Below, one piece after another: positions 61,693 through 64,000 of a stretch of DNA of 64,000 nt. The translations under genes were made by a program, and so were the position numbers. The DNA is from Alkalihalophilus pseudofirmus OF4 (GTDB taxonomy: Bacteria > Bacillota > Bacilli > Bacillales > Bacillaceae_D). The notes under the pieces are model-generated. The model did not search any database and was not told the origin of the DNA. It saw nothing but the letters and a program-made list of their open reading frames with translations. The stretch lies in NCBI RefSeq assembly GCF_000005825.2, contig NC_013791.2, positions 1,550,001-1,614,000 of the forward strand, given 5' to 3'. Position 1 is the first letter of the stretch, and the number at the start of each line of letters is the position of its first letter.

Positions 61693-62875
61693 TACAAAGG
61701 ACGCAGGTTTATACCGGACCCTACGTAAAATGGAACAAGCACCGGGTCGCACGAATATCATTGATGGACGAAAGCAGCTTGTTTTTTCATCTAATAATTA
61801 TTTAGGGCTAGCAGCAGACTTGAGAGTTGTAGAGGCTGCAAAGCTGGCGATAGAAGGGTTCGGTACAGGCAGTTCTGGTTCTAGATTAACGACTGGCAAT
61901 GCATCGTGGCATGAAAAATTGGAAGGGAAACTCGCCTCTTTTAAGCAAACAGAGGCAGCATTATTATTTTCAAGCGGTTACTTAGCGAATATTGGTGTTC
62001 TATCATCTATCCCTCAAGAAGGGGATATTATTTTAAGTGACGAGTTAAATCATGCAAGTCTGATCGATGGCTGCAGATTATCAAAAGCAGATAAAAAGAT
62101 CTACCCTCATCTACATATGGAAATGCTCGAAACTCTATTAAAAGAGAGTATGCATTACAATCATCGATTTATTGTAACAGACGGCGTGTTTAGTATGGAT
62201 GGAACGATTGCTCCTCTTGATAAGATCAGGCAACTGGCTGATACGTATGATGCTTATCTCGTTGTGGATGATGCTCATGGAACAGGTGTAACCGGAGAGA
62301 CAGGCATAGGAACATGTGAACGTTTTGGGGTTGCCTGTGATGTAATCATTGGCACATTAAGCAAGGCTGTCGGATGTGAAGGAGGCTTTGCAGCTGGTTC
62401 GCGAACCCTTATTGATTTTCTCAGAAATCATGCGCGAAGCTTTATCTTTCAAACGTCGATCCCCCAATCGAGCTGTGCTGCGGCTTACACGGCATTAGCA
62501 ATCATTGAATCTGATAAAAGCCGTTTGCAACAATTAAAGAAGCTTTCAAATCACATTCGCAAAGAATTAGTAGAAATGGACTTTTATATCCGCGGGGAAG
62601 AAACGCCTATCATCCCTGTCATCATAGGGGATACCCACAAAGCTACTCAATTCGCAGAAAAGCTCCAAGCAAAAGGCATATTCGCACCAGCCATACGACC
62701 TCCTACTGTAGCGGAAGGGGAAGCACGAATCCGTGTGACAGTGACTGCTGATCATACAGAAGAAGATATTAACTACTTGCTGCATAGTTTCTATTTAATA
62801 GGAAGAGAAATGTGTATCATCCAAGATGCAAAGATAGGATCATCTAAAGGAGAGGGTCATGATGAATACCGTTAG
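61655..62875 (+). CDS. bioF: 8-amino-7-oxononanoate synthase (BioF)
   Basis: This 406-residue PLP enzyme condenses alanine with pimeloyl thioester. It has SSNNYLGLA near residue 45, GTGSSGSRLTTGN, DDAHGTGVTG and the PLP lysine in GTLSKAVGCEGG. GGAGGTGATGG lies inside the bioW end, so it is translationally coupled. The bioI gene overlaps its end. Confidence 0.96.
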   Translation: MSLDQWLAERLSNTKDAGLYRTLRKMEQAPGRTNIIDGRKQLVFSSNNYLGLAADLRVVEAAKLAIEGFGTGSSGSRLTTGNASWHEKLEGKLASFKQTEAALLFSSGYLANIGVLSSIPQEGDIILSDELNHASLIDGCRLSKADKKIYPHLHMEMLETLLKESMHYNHRFIVTDGVFSMDGTIAPLDKIRQLADTYDAYLVVDDAHGTGVTGETGIGTCERFGVACDVIIGTLSKAVGCEGGFAAGSRTLIDFLRNHARSFIFQTSIPQSSCAAAYTALAIIESDKSRLQQLKKLSNHIRKELVEMDFYIRGEETPIIPVIIGDTHKATQFAEKLQAKGIFAPAIRPPTVAEGEARIRVTVTADHTEEDINYLLHSFYLIGREMCIIQDAKIGSSKGEGHDEYR

Positions 62876-64000
62876 CCAAACGAAAGCAAAACAGATTCGT
62901 CTTAAAAGAGATGACTTATTTAAAGATCCGTATGGCTTGTATAAACGATTACGCGAGAGAGGTCCGATTTATAAAGGAAGTATACTGAAGCAGCCCGGAT
63001 GGTTTGTAACAGGATACAAAGAAACAGCCTACATCCTAAAAGATTCATCTTTTTTTACTCGCATTCCTTTACCTGAAGCGACAGAAAAATACAGCCACCT
63101 AAAACAAATTCAAAGCAAGATGATGCTTTATATGAACAAGGAAGATCACCGCAAGCTGCGGCTTCTTGTGAACAAAGGGTTCACACCCAAGCAAATAGCG
63201 GGATTCAGACCTTTAATAGAAGAGGTCGTTGATTCTCTTTTAGACGAACTTATTGTAAAAGAAGAATTTGATGTTGTATCTGAATTCGCCTTTCCGCTTA
63301 CGAGCTTGGTCATTGCGACCATTTTAGGCGTGCCGGAAGAAGACCGAGACCGATTTAGAGCCTGGGCAGCTTTATTACTTCAATCAATAGATTTTTCACG
63401 TTCTCATAAAACATTAGAAGCAAGTGATCAATTGGCAGAAGAGCTGAGCGAGTACTTCTCCTCATTAATCGCCCAAAAAAGAGCGGAGCCGGGCGACGAT
63501 CTTATTAGTATGCTGATTAAAGAAAATGATTGTACGGAAAATGAATTAATCTCTACATTTATATTGCTTGTCATTGCTGGTCACGAAACAACAGTCAATT
63601 TAATTAGCAACACCATTTACACCTTTCTAAAGCACCCTGAACAATGGAAGATGTTAAATGAAAACCCTACTTTGGCTGGCTCTGCAATTGAAGAAGTACT
63701 AAGGTTCGAAAGTCCAACACAGCTAACGGCCAGAGTGGCGATGAAGGATACAGAAGTGGCAGGCAAACACATCACATGCGGAGAGCAGCTATATCTTATG
63801 CTCGGGGCAGCGAACCGAGATCCTGATGTATTTGATGAGCCTGATGAATTCCTCATTACAAGAAAAAAGGTTCCGCATCTCTCTTTTGGATTAGGTGCTC
63901 ATTTTTGTCTAGGTTCCACACTTGCCAGGTTAGAAGCACAGATTGCCCTCTCTCGGTTTAGTAAACGTGTTCACACGTACAACCAAACAAAGACTGAAAT
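62859..64000 (+). CDS. bioI: cytochrome P450 BioI (partial, runs off window)
   Basis: The reading frame from ATG 62859 (or 62862) after AAAGGAG runs to the window end without a stop, giving about 380 residues. It is a cytochrome P450: I-helix AGHETT, EEVLRF (ExxR), and the haem motif FGLGAHFCLG. Placement in a bio operon identifies BioI, which cleaves acyl-ACP to pimeloyl-ACP. Having BioW and BioI together gives two pimelate supply routes; bioA, bioD and bioB may lie beyond the end. Confidence 0.9.
   Translation, partial: MMNTVSQTKAKQIRLKRDDLFKDPYGLYKRLRERGPIYKGSILKQPGWFVTGYKETAYILKDSSFFTRIPLPEATEKYSHLKQIQSKMMLYMNKEDHRKLRLLVNKGFTPKQIAGFRPLIEEVVDSLLDELIVKEEFDVVSEFAFPLTSLVIATILGVPEEDRDRFRAWAALLLQSIDFSRSHKTLEASDQLAEELSEYFSSLIAQKRAEPGDDLISMLIKENDCTENELISTFILLVIAGHETTVNLISNTIYTFLKHPEQWKMLNENPTLAGSAIEEVLRFESPTQLTARVAMKDTEVAGKHITCGEQLYLMLGAANRDPDVFDEPDEFLITRKKVPHLSFGLGAHFCLGSTLARLEAQIALSRFSKRVHTYNQTKTE

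Overview
The window is a chromosomal segment of a low-GC, spore-forming Bacillaceae bacterium. The signs are strong Shine-Dalgarno sites, frequent GTG/TTG starts, a type B RNase P RNA, and Bacillus-type sporulation genes (kapB, a Spo0E-like phosphatase, a CotD-like coat protein, a YhcN-like lipoprotein). A DUF1538 pair, which one halophile study linked to cation/proton antiport, and an ectoine-hydrolase-like enzyme hint at an alkaliphilic or halophilic relative of Alkalihalobacillus, but that is inference. No prophage, insertion sequence, CRISPR array, tRNA or rRNA was seen.

Layout. 0.3-4.5 kb: a YitT membrane protein, RNase Z, and a thiol-redox group (thioredoxin-like protein, bacilliredoxin BrxA, one-cysteine ResA-like protein), then a phosphoesterase. 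4.7-8.1 kb: a CvfC-like protein, a small protein resembling sigma region 1.1, and the PH-domain pair YdbS/YdbT. 8.1-12.2 kb, minus strand: an uncharacterised protein, a metallo-beta-lactamase-fold hydrolase, and the XpaC/TelA pair. 12.4-22.1 kb: an NRDE protein, glutamate synthase (gltA-gltB), YpjP, three small membrane proteins and kapB. 22.1-29.0 kb: a PucR-type regulator divergent from four catabolic genes (Cys/Met-type PLP enzyme, homoserine dehydrogenase, aldehyde dehydrogenase, ectoine-hydrolase-like M24 protein).

29.2-37.1 kb: an EamA transporter, dapA under a lysine riboswitch, sporulation-linked small genes and lipoproteins, a HAD phosphatase, a DUF523/DUF1722 protein, and a stretch of tiny genes around a cold-shock gene with a long structured leader. 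37.1-43.9 kb: an AbgT-type transporter, a second cold-shock gene, a MerR regulator with an acyl-CoA dehydrogenase, and a SEC-C protein. 44.0-46.2 kb: two DUF1538 membrane proteins coupled to a tandem PII protein. 47-51.6 kb: a panE-like reductase and the repair pair mrfA-mrfB. 52-58.7 kb: a repeat-rich coat protein, ypsA, gpsB, an RNase H-like gene, rnpB, the ypsC methyltransferase, small proteins and an M32 carboxypeptidase. 58.8-64.0 kb: a TIGR02206 membrane protein with no ordinary start codon, a XerS-like recombinase, and bioW-bioF-bioI behind a BirA operator; bioI runs off the window.

Most genes stand singly or in operons of two to five, commonly closed by a clear intrinsic terminator. 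The most interesting parts are the ectoine-hydrolase-like catabolic cluster, the DUF1538-PII operon, the RNA leader or small RNA before the 36.2 kb cold-shock gene, and several start-site anomalies.
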